Assembly (NCBI GenBank): GCA_018340375.1
Contig: JAFFJZ010000041.1
Coordinates: 186,001-250,000 of the forward strand
Source of the DNA: Gonatopus flavifemur
Lineage: Eukaryota > Arthropoda > Insecta > Hymenoptera > Dryinidae
Direction of reading: 5' to 3'
DNA length: 64,000 bases
The position numbers were made by a program, and so were the translations under genes. The notes beneath the pieces were generated by a model that was not told the DNA's origin, ran no database searches, and saw nothing but the letters and a program-made list of their open reading frames with translations. This document shows positions 12,801 to 22,180 of the stretch, one piece after another (positions within the stretch are counted from its first letter, which is position 1; each line of letters starts with the position of its first letter).

Positions 12801-15800
12801 CCTGCAAATTGCTCTAAACTCTTGCTAAGTTTTTTCAACAATTTGCCACATATTTGCTTAGCACTTTGCTGTTAGGGACCACATCATATTGCAAAACTGA
12901 ATATTTGAATTGTTAATAATGATAACAATATAATATTGTTGCCAGTTTAGCAATAACGATGATTATATTTTTACGATATTTATTGTGGGTTGATATATAA
13001 CAATATTTTATTACAATTCAGCAATATTATTGTTACTTTTTTTCTCCGTGTGTGCTTTTGTCAGTTACCCCATTGTTTCCTATGACTTTGATCAAAATCA
13101 AAAGTTTGAAATTTAATAGGAGAATATGTGAAACCTCTTTGAATTCCATTAGTTATTTCATCTCTCAACCTCTCTCTATAAAATATGAATTTCAAGCATT
13201 TGGTAATGAATAATTAATCCTTAACGATTTCTATGGAAATATGTTAGAATAGGTATCCAATGAAATCAAACAATTTTATCAAAAAACAAAGGTCCGATTC
13301 CAAAGTTTAGAACTGTGATAAGAATCCATCATTCAAAATTGGGTAACCGATGGTAGTCATTCAAGTTCTCTTATAATTCTTGGATTCATTATTTTCAATT
13401 CGACTCATGAATCATCAAAAGTGCCATCTCGTGAACCGCGGAATAAGTTTTTATTTGTTTTCATCGATCACAAGATGTCACTTTTTTTACAATGCATGCG
13501 TTAGAAAATAACTGATTTCAGGATGATAAAGGGGCTTGAGTATATATATATATATATATTATTCATTTGTTTTTCTGGACGCTCTTTACAATTGCTTAGA
13601 GCGCCCTCCCCTCTTTCCCATTACAATTTCCTCGAAAATTACCTTTAAACTACTTAAATCTACTCGAACTTATGTCTAGAACCTTATCTAAATTATAAAA
13701 ACTAATTACGTGCGCGTGTGCATGTGTGCGTGTGCCCATTCTCTCCATCCACTCATTCTCACACACTTACACCCTCCCCCCATCTTTTCCCCTTCATTCC
13801 GCCCCCTCCGACTCTTTTTCCTCTCCCGACTCTTCCTCGTTTTTAATTTCCCCTCTAGCTTCTTCTAATTCCTTCATCCATACCTCTCCTGTCCCATCTT
13901 CGTCTAATATTCTTTTTACCTCTTCCTGCATACTAATCCCCTTCGCCCCTACTCCTCTCCTACACCTTTCTAAAATGTGTTCCCACGATTCCAATTTCCA
14001 TCCACATACCCCACATTTTCTTTTGTCCTCACCCTCCCAATACCTTCCCTCTCTCATTTCATTTCCTAATCTAAATCTCGCTATTCTGGATTTCTTTTTC
14101 TCTCCTTTACCCCTTTTTGCAAGATACCTTGGTCTACCTATTGTCCATATCTCTCTATACCATTTATTGTATTTAGACTGTAAGATCTTACCCTAGTTTT
14201 CCTTAGTTTGGATTTGTCTATCCCTTTCCTCTAACTCTTGATATATTCTGTTAACTTTTTCTCTTTGCCTTTCTACTTCTATTTCTGAGAATCCTCTTTC
14301 TTCAAAAAATAGTTTCCTCTCTCTCTCTCCCAACCCACTTTTCCATCACTTTTTCTAATTTCTTCTCAACACATTCTTGCTATTTTACTTCCTTTCCCTT
14401 CCTTTAGTTTTCCCTCGAATCTCCAACCCCTCTTTCCCATCTTTGTTCTTATTTTCTTCCTTTCTTGTCTCCTCTCGAATCATATACCCAGGTGTTCTCC
14501 AATCTAAATTCAACGTCCATCTAATGTATTTTTCCTGCAATTTTTCTACCGATCCTCTCTCTTTCCATCCCCATATTTCTGCCCCGAAACTCGCAACTGT
14601 CCCCACCAAACAATCGAAAAGCCACCCCCCCCCCCCCCCAGTCTCCACTTTTCTATTTCCCATACTCGCTTAGAGGTTCCTTGTCCGGGTTTCAGCAGGG
14701 GTTCCGAGTGATATTAAATACCCAGTGAACACTTATGAGAGGAAGAGCTCTTTAAGAGGTCTTTTGAAAGAGCTCTGTCAATGTTATCATATTGATATCT
14801 GAATGATATCATTTTTCTAAGATCTCAGAAAAAAATCCTCCTCAAGAGTTCATTTGGATAACATTCTGGCAATCCCTTATTTTCCTCAGAAATCGACGCA
14901 TCTGATAACATTCTGATATCTTTATGTTAACCTTCTGAAAGGTCTATCTGACCTCTTACACATGATTAGGATATCTTTAAGAGCTCCGGATGATAACATA
15001 TTGTTCACTGGGTATCAATCAATTCAATTGAATTATATTTGTTGTCTATTGTGAATTAGGATGAACGTCCCCAGTCAGAAATTAAAATCCGTCGACGTCG
15101 ATTTGATATCGAATTGATATCTAGTGCATCGAAATTGTAGACGGATAATATTGTTTTTATTCTCATTTGATATAAACTTTTCGTACAGGGAATGCTTGAA
15201 ACTTTGGGTTATTAAAATCCATCATCCCAAATGACAGAGTTTAAATTAGGATTCAGGGAAATCTTTTGATAGCTATAGAATTCGATGATTTCTATAAGGT
15301 TTGCGTTTCGTTCCGCATGCTTTCAAAATTTTCATGCCTTCCCCTATTTCTTCGCTCAGAGAAAAAAAGTTGCTGAAACAGCAAACTTCGGAAATTCGCT
15401 TTGCTGATATGGCAAAGCTTGTTGCTGAATTAGCAAAAAATTTGCTATTACAGCGAATATCTTGCTCTTTTGACAAGCGCTTGCCATTCAGCAATCCGGA
15501 ATTTGTAGATATACAGACGGCTAGAAAATTCTGCTGAATTAGCAAATATCTTGCTAAAATAGCAATATTTTTGCTGTAACAGCAACCGTTTTGCTAATTT
15601 AGCAAAGCAGAATTTTCGAAATCGCTTTTTCAGCAAGAATTTTTCTCTGCGTGTTCCTTGTCGGGTTTTGGTACAATTGTCAATCGAAGGATCTTACGAA
15701 GACCATTCGTTTCAGAATTTTATAATCTCGATGGAAGTGTACACGAAACAGGACCAGCAACGCCAAAGCCAGACGGATCTTGTCAGACGAGGTCCGAGAC

Positions 15801-18800
15801 ATGGGTTATGGAAAGAAACACCCCTCAACGAAAACCTTGCCAGGGCGACTTAATCTTTGAAGAGGAGTTTGAAAATCTAGACCCAAATCGATGGAATGCG
15901 ATTGAAAAATTCTCTGGCGCACCGGTAATGTCCAAAATTCATGTTCATTCCATACCCACCCTGGTGAAAAAAGTTTTTCTGGAAATCTCTGAAAATTTCT
16001 CTGAATTCCATTCCGAAACTCTGAATCTCACTGAAAAAAACCTAAAAGAATTTGAAAAATTCTAAAAAAACTCTCAATTATTGGACACGTTTTTCCACTG
16101 AAGGTTTTTCTGATCATTTATGGAATATCTCTGAAAAACTCTGAATTTCTCCGAAAGTCATTGAGACTTTTTGAGAAATTATGAACACCTCTGAAATTCT
16201 CTGAAAATTTCAGTGATTTTCCGCGAAATTTTTCCACTGGGGCAATTATTTATATTCAATTGACTCTACAGTATTCTATTTCAGGATTACGAGTTCGTTG
16301 TTTATCAGAACAGTGATAAAAACGTCAAAGTTGAAAATGGACGTCTGCGAATATCTCCGACCCTGTTGGATGAAATTTATGGTTCAAATTCTGTACGACA
16401 CGGGAAATTGATTTTAGATAGGTATGAATGATTTTTTAGAATCATCTTTGCGCATCCCCGTTTTTTTTCTCATTAAACAGCGTATCACGTACATGGAAAA
16501 GCTACGAAAATGGACATGGTTTCGTGTTGTTGCACTCAAATTGTGGCTGGATTAGACTCAGCGAAACCTTTTGGTTGTGACTCGGATATGACAATATAAA
16601 AATATTAATTGTCTTATTTTTCTCAGTCGGCAACCCTGGTCAAAAAAATCCATAGGATCTGACAAAATAAAATTTTATGGGATTTGCTCAGAACATTGTG
16701 TGAGATTCAATGGGTTTGTTTGATCAGGGAACAAAATTTTTGAATTTAAAAATTAGCGCAGTAGATAAAGTACCAAAGATTATTCCCTGAAAATTTTAGA
16801 CTATTTTATGAATTCAGTATGGGGAATTCTTACTGAGAAAATGTTCACTCAGGTGGTACGCTGGTATCTCCTTAACGAGGGATCGAACAATCGCTCGTCA
16901 TTAATAGGATAATCAAAATATACACTGTTAAAAATTTCTGCATTAATTTTAATGTTTTTACTGGAAATTTTTTTCAAGTACGTACATAAATTCAGTTTCA
17001 TGCACATTTTACAGGAAATTTAATGTAAACTATAACATAATCTATAGTCTTTTCATGTTTTTGTACATCAAATTTAATGCAGAATGTATATGAACCTGAT
17101 TTCATGTACGTAATTGAAAAAAACTTCCAGATATTTTTGACAGTGTAGATCCTCAATATGTGCGTCTATCGAAGCTGTAATACAAATTCCACTTTTCCGT
17201 TATATTTTCAATGAATTATTCAATTTAATTAAGTGAATGACGCGCAAACTGACCCTTATCCCATCAATGGTGCACTGAGAAAAAACACTTGTAAAATTTA
17301 CATGTTATCGAGTAAATATATGGAAATTTAGTGCAAGCGACCATAATTTTAGTTGATTTGACAACAACGCATGTAAAATATACCACAGCTGATGCGAAAT
17401 ATACTCTCTGAAATTTTTAGAGTGAGATTTCACTCCTCAGCCAGCCAAAAGTGAGCCTGTCGAAATTTTGAGTGAAATTTCCACTCTTTTAGAGTGATAT
17501 TCTAAGGTTTGAAGTTAGAAACTCACAGCCACTCAAATTCTAAACTCAATTTTTCACTCTAAAAGAGTGAGGGTCCACTCGAAACGAGTGAAAATTCCAC
17601 TCGAAGCGGACTGGCTCGCTTCTGAGACTTAGTGGAGTGAAACACGTGATTTTTCACTCTTTCAGATTTAGAGAGTACCATAGCTGAAGTGCATCTCACT
17701 TTCTCTGCACTGTTAAAAATTGCTTGAAATTTCATGTATTTTTCATGTACATATGTGAATGAAAATTCAATTTTTGTGAACTGAAATGGGAGTCCAAATA
17801 CATGTTATTGGATTTTCAAGTTATCGTGCATGAAAATTGAAATTAATGTACAGGTGATTGAAAAAACTTAGAAAAATTTAATCCAGTATAATAACATAAT
17901 AATATCATTATAATTATAATAAAATCATGGCTCTAAAGGCATCCAACTGAAAATAACAAAAATGATCCAAGTGTGTTTGGATTTGAAAAAAAATCTAAAA
18001 ATGCTCATATCTCAAAAACTAACCTTCAAAAAAACGGGAAATTCTTGCATTATGGCTGCAGAATACGCCATTGAAATACAATTTTTCTCACTATGGGTCA
18101 CCCTGTATACTATCGCTTTGACGAAGTCATCCGCGTATCCACTTCAACTATGTACTAGTTAGATCACACGGTTTATTCGGTGTTTCTACATTACAAGTAC
18201 ATCTTGATTCACAAGTTTGAAGAATGAATGCAATGTCATATAAGCAGAAAAATACTCTCTTCCACATAAGTGGCAGTGGCTTGAGTGACAGAGCTTTGGC
18301 GTTCGACTTCGACGTCCCGCGTTCACATCTTGTGGAGGTGATTTTGTTTTTTTCAACGATCATGAACATGTGCATGAAATTTAAAGAACTTGTTATTGAA
18401 TTTTCAATACTCCTGTACATTATTTTTCATTTACGTGAGTGGAGATTGCTTCCATTACATGTAATTGAAAATTCAATCAGAAATTTCTAACAGTGTGCGG
18501 TGGTATTAGCTAAAATTTTAGTAGCTCGCACTACATTTTCAAATCGTCCATATATTTACTTAACAAGAGGGAAAATTTACAACTTTTTTTTCTTGGTGTG
18601 GCAAGCAAAAATCCGATGCCTTATTAGAAGATCCCTCCTCAAGAGAACAATGTAATCAATATTCTCTGAAACTTGTGGCACGTAATTCCAGGTGTACTGG
18701 CGTCCCTGGGACTCCAGACTGTGAACGAGAAGCTCGAGGATTTCATATCTTACCACCAGTCATTTCCGGACGTGTGAATACTAAATCTAGTTTCTCTTTC

Positions 18801-20243
18801 ATTTACGGTCGTATTGAAATTCGAGCAAAATTACCACGCGGTGATTGGATTTATCCACGTAAGTCATATTCCAATGAAATGTTCTTGTTTTTATAGAACT
18901 GATGTTTCCTTCAAAATAATTTCATCAGAGCCGTAGCTAGGGCAGAGTTGACGATGTCTGCGCCAGAAGCGAAGATCTTGGGAGACGCAAGACCAGAAAC
19001 CGAATTCTTCTCTTCTACATATTCAGATAATTTTTGAAGAATCTTCTGTCGAATTCATTGCTAAACTTGTATTTATGAGAGCGCGAAAATCGGATCTTCG
19101 CTCCAGGCGCAAAGATTTCAGGCCACGGCTCTAAATGTGTAATCTTGGATTCTTAGTTGTTGCGTGATCGAATATTCCTGCTCTATTGAAACAATCCTCA
19201 CTTGGTTAATCAGCAATTCGGATAACAAAAAGATAGGATTCTTCAAGGAGAATCGAACCTTGGAGTTTTCGAATACAAACTTCTCGAGATTCTTGAAGCT
19301 TGAAAAAAAGAAAAATATTTCTGATATTCGTTACTTATTTTCAGTGCTAAGTTTGGAAAGTACAAACAACGCGGATACGGGAACTTTCAACGAGTTGAGG
19401 ATTGCTTGCACGTCCGGTAACGAAGAATTGAAAACTCCGGAAGATCTCGATATCGGTAATCACGTCCTTTGGGCAAGCAAAATGTCTATCGATTTCAACA
19501 TTAGAAATCAGAACCTTAGTTCTCTCGACCATCGTTCCAATTTACAACGGCGTCATTCAGCTTCGCTTTGGTCGGACGATTATCATAACTATGAAGTGAT
19601 ATGGTCCCCAAATCGTATTGTTTTCAAAGTTGATGGAGTAACTTACGGGGAACAAGAATCTGGTGCACCATTCGACGCTCCGGTGAGTTTAGAAACGATA
19701 CATCGATTCTCACGAGTACTGGAAACGAAAAGAATGAGAAAATTAATTAATCTTTCGACAGTTCTATGTTAATTTAGGCCTAGCGGTTGGAGGTCATACC
19801 GAATTTCCTGATAATTCCAGAAGCACAGGGTATGCAAAACCCTGGCAGAATGTTGGCCCAAAGGTGAGATTCTTCCCGATGAGAGGAATTTTTATTTCAT
19901 AGTTCATTCCATTTTTATTATAATTGTATACAAATTTTATAGAATTTTTGCACTACAAATCAGATTCATCGGAATAAATTATATTTCTCAATTTCAAATA
20001 CAGATTTGATTTATAAAACTTTGTATAAAAAAAAATATATACATATATATAATTCAACACACACTTTTCACTTGATAACTTCAATTAAACTATTTAAAAA
20101 TTGAAAATCACTATCACTGTCGGTGTTCTGATTCATTCTAGGCCCTGTTGGACTTCTACAAGGCCAAGGATAACTGGGCCAAAACGTGGTCGAGAAGCAC
20201 AACTCCACTGGTGGTAGATTATGTTAAAATCTGGGCACTGTGA
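9805..20243 (+). CDS. GNBP: Beta-1,3-glucan recognition protein (GNBP family), 8 exons
   Basis: Eight exons join without a frame break: 9805-9922, 11017-11244, 15716-15924, 16285-16421, 18692-18858, 19345-19682, 19762-19863, 20142-20243; 1401 nt, 466 aa, close to the family's usual 480-500. Residues 1-18 are a signal peptide (MIIIGLTILLVCINEGLA). About 20-115 form a CBM39 domain (PKGIRISVP, VAFHVKVNDEFYSLEAGT, NGRWTYQD, YYWVHVVYKGLGY). From about 165 on is a GH16-like fold (FEEEFENLDPNRW, RCTGVPGTPDC, ARGFHILPPVISGR, IYGRIEIRAKLPRGDWIYP, YEVIWSPNRIVFKVDG, closing VVDYVKIWAL). Where catalytic relatives have an ESRGN-type active-site motif this protein reads ACTSGN, so it should bind rather than cleave glucan. 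Known family role: haemolymph pattern recognition of fungal and bacterial glucans upstream of Toll/prophenoloxidase. Introns carry about a dozen mobile elements. Confidence 0.93.
10510..10632. repeat. Palindromic element, uninterrupted copy
   Basis: Arms GGCGTTTCTATGGGCC and GGCCCTTTGAAACGCC around a short centre containing GACGGTGAGGGACCGTC. Same family as 6846-7128. Lies in GNBP intron 1. Confidence 0.6.
10650..10747. mobile_element. 98-bp hairpin element, CCCAGACAGCAC end, TSD AT
   Basis: Begins CCCAGACAGCACAACGTG and ends GCTGTTAGGG; AT flanks both sides (10648-10649, 10748-10749). The interior holds ACGTTTGTAAAACGT-type repeats. A relative is at 38218-38301. Confidence 0.7.
10748..10977. 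mobile_element. Hairpin element with ATTCCCGAGTCGAA end, decayed copy
   Basis: Begins ATTCCCGAGTCGAAAAATTT, shares the internal AAAAGTACTGTTTTTGTCCG with the better copy at 11995-12270, and is internally palindromic. The right end is diverged and the last recognisable part is about 40 bp from GNBP exon 2, so this element supplies much of the intron upstream of that acceptor. Confidence 0.6.
11995..12270. mobile_element. Hairpin element with ATTCCCGGGTCGAA end, good copy
   Basis: ATTCCCGGGTCGAAAAATTT at the left and its near-complement, ending CGACTCGGGAAT, at the right. The two arms carry AAAAACAGTACTTT and AAAGTACTGTTTTT. Second copy at 10748-10977. Confidence 0.75.
12381..12450 (+). other. 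tRNA-like module (A- and B-box) inside a mobile element
   Basis: GATCAGCTGATGTGATAAAGGC resembles a worn tRNA A-box region, and CGGGTTCGAATCTCG is an excellent B-box/T-arm, about 25 nt downstream. No acceptor stem can be paired, so it is not a functional tRNA gene. It could act as a pol III promoter. Confidence 0.5.
13541..14690 (-). pseudogene. Fragment of a non-LTR retrotransposon (LINE), 3' part
   Basis: Read on the minus strand, two frames give the C-terminal part of a LINE reverse-transcriptase ORF. 14663-14385 encodes LFDCLVGTVASFGAEIWGWK... and the KLQEKYIRWTLNLDWRTPGY segment, typical of the post-RT region. 14057-13794 encodes a zinc knuckle, CGVCGWKLESWEHILERC (C-x2-C-x8-H-x4-C). 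The frames do not join without shifts. The 3' side ends in a (TA)n-rich tail at 13541-13560, as in LINEs with A/T repeat tails. A poly-C run sits at 14624-14639. It is 5'-truncated and dead, and has replaced the right part of the CCCTGGTGAAA element in GNBP intron 2. Confidence 0.8.
14721..15012. mobile_element. 292-bp hairpin element, CCCAGTGAACA end, TSD TA
   Basis: CCCAGTGAACACTTATGAG at the left, ATATTGTTCACTGGG at the right, TA outside both ends. The arms carry AGAGCTCTTTAAGAGG and its inverse. In GNBP intron 2. Confidence 0.85.
15353..15653. mobile_element. 301-bp element built of TTGCTG/CAGCAA repeats, TSD TT
   Basis: Left terminus CGCTCAGAGAAAAAAAG, right terminus TTTTTCTCTGCGTG, TT on both flanks. 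The interior is a string of small inverted motifs such as TTGCTGAAACAGCAA and TTGCTGAATTAGCAA, forming hairpins within a hairpin. It ends only 62 bp before GNBP exon 3. Confidence 0.8.
15959..16242. mobile_element. 284-bp CCCTGGTGAAAA element forming most of GNBP intron 3, TSD CA
   Basis: CCCTGGTGAAAAAAG at the left, TTTTTCCACTGGGG at the right, CA on both flanks. The intron (15925-16284) is 360 bp; removing the element and one CA leaves 74 bp, a normal short insect intron. The interior is rich in CTCTGAAAATTTC-type repeats, shared with 37385-37545 and 49217-49401. Confidence 0.85.
16610..16875. repeat. Remnant of the TTAA/GGTATCC hairpin family
   Basis: The right end GGTACGCTGGTATCTCC is followed by TTAA. 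The sequence before it (TATTCCCTGAAAATTT, GAATTCAGT) matches the elements at 7442-8232 and 8441-8765. The left end is unclear, near TCTCAGTCGGCAACC. In GNBP intron 4. Confidence 0.55.
16923..17145. mobile_element. 223-bp CACTGTTAAAAAT hairpin element, TSD TA
   Basis: CACTGTTAAAAATTTCTGC at the left, ATATTTTTGACAGTG at the right, TA on both flanks. The arms carry ATTAATTTTAATG and CATTAAATTTGATG-like inverse sequences. Confidence 0.85.
17403..17676. mobile_element. Hairpin element with ACTCTCTGAAATTTTTAGAG end
   Basis: ACTCTCTGAAATTTTTAGAG at the left and TTTCAGATTTAGAGAGT at the right. The interior is mostly TTTCACTCT/AGAGTGAAA units in both orientations. The same termini bound the large composite at 31594-33829. 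Confidence 0.7.
17708..18495. mobile_element. 788-bp CACTGTTAAAAATTGC element, TSD TG
   Basis: CACTGTTAAAAATTGCTTG at the left, AAATTTCTAACAGTG at the right, TG on both flanks. The arms carry ACATGT, GAAAATTCAATTTTT and inverses. Inside is a tRNA-like module (18266-18345). Confidence 0.8.
18266..18345 (+). other. tRNA-like module inside a hairpin element
   Basis: TGGCTTGAGTGACAGAGC at 18277 looks like a D-arm/A-box, and CGCGTTCACATCTTG at 18318 like a degraded B-box, about 30 nt apart, as in tRNAs. The B-box has substitutions (CA for GA). No acceptor stem is visible, so it is a tRNA-derived relic. Confidence 0.4.
18928..19133. repeat. Foldback element with AGAGCCGTAGC end
   Basis: AGAGCCGTAGCTAGGGC at the left and GGCCACGGCTCT at the right. 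Inside, GCGCCAGAAGCGAAGATC pairs with GATCTTCGCTCCAGGCGC. In GNBP intron 5. No clear target duplication. Confidence 0.6.
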
Positions 20244-20340
20244 GAACCAACGCAAATTGGAAAGAATTTCCCACGAGAACAGTAGATTTCAGACTAGATT
20301 TTTCACCCACGTTGTTCAACGTCGACTCCAACGGTACATC

Positions 20341-20834
20341 CTACCAATGTTTAACACTGGACGAAGGAGGAACCAATCCAAAAATCACCGGCGATGATGG
20401 TTCTGAGAATTGATAAGGTCGAAATCCATTGCCCAGCATTTCAATGAGCCGTTCTCCTCGATACCCGAAACGTTGCTGATAAAAATAAGAAGCACGGGGT
20501 CCATCCTCGGGTCTGAACTCAAACACCATGGGAGTATTATTCGGAGAGCTTACTAATTTCAGCAGAGTGGCGGCTCCTCTTTGCGACCATCTCCAAATCC
20601 CTCTTGGAACATGACTCAAGCTTTCGAAGGAAAATGTTCTTTTAGTCCTGTTCAAACTCCACGTTTCGTTTGGAATCAACATCAACGCACATATCTACAA
20701 TCGAATAACAATATTATGTAAAATATGGTTTTTCCAATATTCGATATAAATCAATAAAAGATTTCAGTCAATCAACGTTAGATTCTTACCGGAAAAACCA
20801 ACATTTTTCCAGCAAATAATCGACGGAACGTCAT
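20341..20834 (-). CDS. Small secreted protein, unrecognised
   Basis: Two exons on the minus strand, 20834-20790 and 20694-20341, join in phase 0 (donor GTAAGA, acceptor TTGTAG) to give 132 aa ending in TAG. The start MTFRRLFAGK precedes a second Met at residue 11; either gives a signal peptide (core MLVFPICALMLIPNETWS). The mature part begins LNRTKRTFSFESLS, with a possible dibasic cleavage, followed by VPRGIWRWSQRGAATLLKLV, FEFRPEDGPRASYFYQQRF and a Pro/Ser-rich tail. I see no cysteine pattern or known domain. The stop codon lies 97 bp from the GNBP stop on the other strand (convergent), and the gene is divergent to the small secreted gene at 21176. The intron, signal peptide and codon pattern argue that it is real. 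Confidence 0.72.
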
Positions 20835-21175
20835 GACGTTAGTTCCTCTCACAGCTACGTGAACGAAAGTTCTGAAGGTTTTTTACTTTGTCACCTCGCC
20901 TTTATCCACAAGAAAAAAATCGTGCGAAGAATAGAATAAGTATCCATTGTCATTCGATCGACGTATCAGTAGAATCCTCTTTCAAAGCTCCCGCGAAAAA
21001 TCTCTTCGCTACGGTCTCGGAGCAGTTTGACTTTCACTGTATATCGTGATTGCGCCAGACGAGATACCTGCTCCCATCCACGTATACTCAATTATTATTC
21101 AATATCATTAGTTGTTATTCTACTGTCGTGTGGTCTGAGTGACATTCCGCGCGTAGTCGTAGATTCGAAACGAGG
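20835..21175. promoter_or_regulatory. Shared 341-bp intergenic region between two divergent secreted-protein genes
   Basis: The start codons of the two small genes face away from each other across 341 bp, so both promoters and 5' UTRs must lie here unless there are non-coding upstream exons. The stretch is less AT-rich than its surroundings. I cannot identify specific factor sites. Confidence 0.45.
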
Positions 21176-21601
21176 ATGGGTTTCGGTGGTTTCCGTTTGG
21201 TAAGTGACAATCATTTTCATTCGAATGAAACTAACTGACGAATCAATTTTTTTTGTGTTTGTAGATATTAGTGTTTTCGGTACTGTTCATTTTGACCAAA
21301 TCCAACGCGGAACCAATTTCAGTGGGTTCCTTGATACACGATTTGATTCAATACAATGTCGCGGGAGTACCAGTCATCCACGAGGTAAATTTACTCTATA
21401 AGTTGATAATTGTATTAGCTTGCAAATCGAAGAATCGTCTTTTTTTATTTGTAGAAAACCGAATGGGATTTCGATCCTGAAGTTGGAAAGCAAAGAAGAG
21501 CCAGATACGAAGCCGAAAACGGACGGTACGGAGAAAATGCGATAGCGAAAATTGGGATGGGAATAGGATACAAAGGACCGTGGGGAACTGTGAAAAACTG
21601 A
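21176..21601 (+). CDS. Small secreted protein, unrecognised (96 aa)
   Basis: Three exons, 21176-21199, 21265-21384 and 21455-21601, all phase 0 with GTAAGT/GTAAAT donors and TTTGTAG acceptors, encode 96 aa. Residues 1-24 form a signal peptide (MGFGGFRLILVFSVLFILTK, then SNA|EPIS). The mature protein is about 72 aa: LIHDLIQYNVAGVPVIHE, then WDFDPEVGKQRRARYEAENG and a Gly-rich end (KIGMGIGYKGPWGTVKN). It has no cysteines. AATAAA follows at about 21644. It could be a peptide precursor (the RR pair could be cleaved) or a small structural or immune peptide; I do not recognise it. It is head to head with 20341-20834. Confidence 0.75.
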
Positions 21602-22180
21602 GAGGATTTTAATGTGTTTTATGTATATTTTTTTACGCAACATGAATAAAAACTGTTATTTTTTATGTGATTGTTTTTCTGTGTTGATTCATCTTTGAGA
21701 ATCGTGGGAACAAAATTTTGAATGAAATTTCATTGACTTTCATCACATCAAATGAATCATTTTTGTGGTCTGATAGTGAAAATGGTTTCAGAGATCCACC
21801 ACAAATTGTTTCGATTTTTCAATAATTCGTGATTATTATTTTATTGGCCATTTGTGGAATTACTTTCGAAACTATATTAACTCTGAATTCAAATAATTTC
21901 TACGTACAAAAAAATCAGTACCCTGGGGAAAATAAAGAGCGCTCGATGGAAGGGGCAGGGACGGTTTATGCCTCGAATATCTGGCAGCACTGCCTTCAGT
22001 GAGAATAGATAAATCCGCAGAGGATCTATCTGATTCTTTTTGGACAAACAGAATCAAAATTGGTTGAAATAGCCCGCGGTCGTGAAATATTTCCAGGCTC
22101 CGCAACAAAATATGATAGAAGTAAAACCGTTCTCGGGTAGAAATGGATGAACCTAGAGAGGGATCATCTAATTTTGCTCG
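21602..22180. other. Intergenic, no gene seen
   Basis: After the poly(A) signal of the small secreted gene only AT-rich DNA is seen. TCTGGCAGCACTG at about 21983 matches one end of the hAT-like MITE at 50413-50581, but no partner end is visible. Confidence 0.5.

Larger units (their letters stand above)
11451..13050. mobile_element. 1.6-kb CACGGAGAAAAA element nested in the CCCTGGTGAAA element
   Basis: Termini CACGGAGAAAAATG and TTTTTTCTCCGTG. Just inside, both arms carry ATTGT/ACAATA-rich inverted sequence. Comparison with the empty site in the copy at 22181 (GGTGTGCTTTT) fixes the insertion point. Flanks read GC and TG, so a 2-bp duplication is possible only with one mismatch. The interior contains the CCCGAGTCGAA hairpin at 11995-12270, a tRNA-like module at 12381-12450 and a GTTGCTG/CAGCAAC-rich inverted repeat at about 12600-12880. 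Confidence 0.75.
11388..13540. mobile_element. Long CCCTGGTGAAA element, first copy, broken
   Basis: The left end CCCTGGTGAAAAAGACCCC at 11388 matches the intact copy at 22181-23172. The sequence stops at GGTG near 11450, where another element is inserted, and resumes at TGTGCTTTTGTCAGTTAC (13051). It continues parallel to the intact copy to about 13540 and is then lost where a LINE fragment begins. It lies in GNBP intron 2. Confidence 0.8.
17273..18598. mobile_element. 1.3-kb CACTGAGAAAAAACACTTG element with two nested insertions, TSD TG
   Basis: Left CACTGAGAAAAAACACTTG; right arm AACTTTTTTTTCTTGGTG; TG on both flanks. Inner arms share ATTTACATGTTATCG.. on the left and an inverse AACAAGAGGGAAAATTTAC on the right. 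Its interior is interrupted at 17403-17676 and again at 17708-18495. Confidence 0.75.

Noticed and set aside
13726..14196. 156-codon + strand frame rich in Ser/Pro
   Set aside because: It is the reverse strand of the LINE fragment, whose minus-strand frames contain recognisable zinc-knuckle and RT-tail motifs.
21976..21996. Single hAT-like end TCTGGCAGCACTG
   Set aside because: No opposite end or 8-bp duplication found nearby; may be a remnant or chance.
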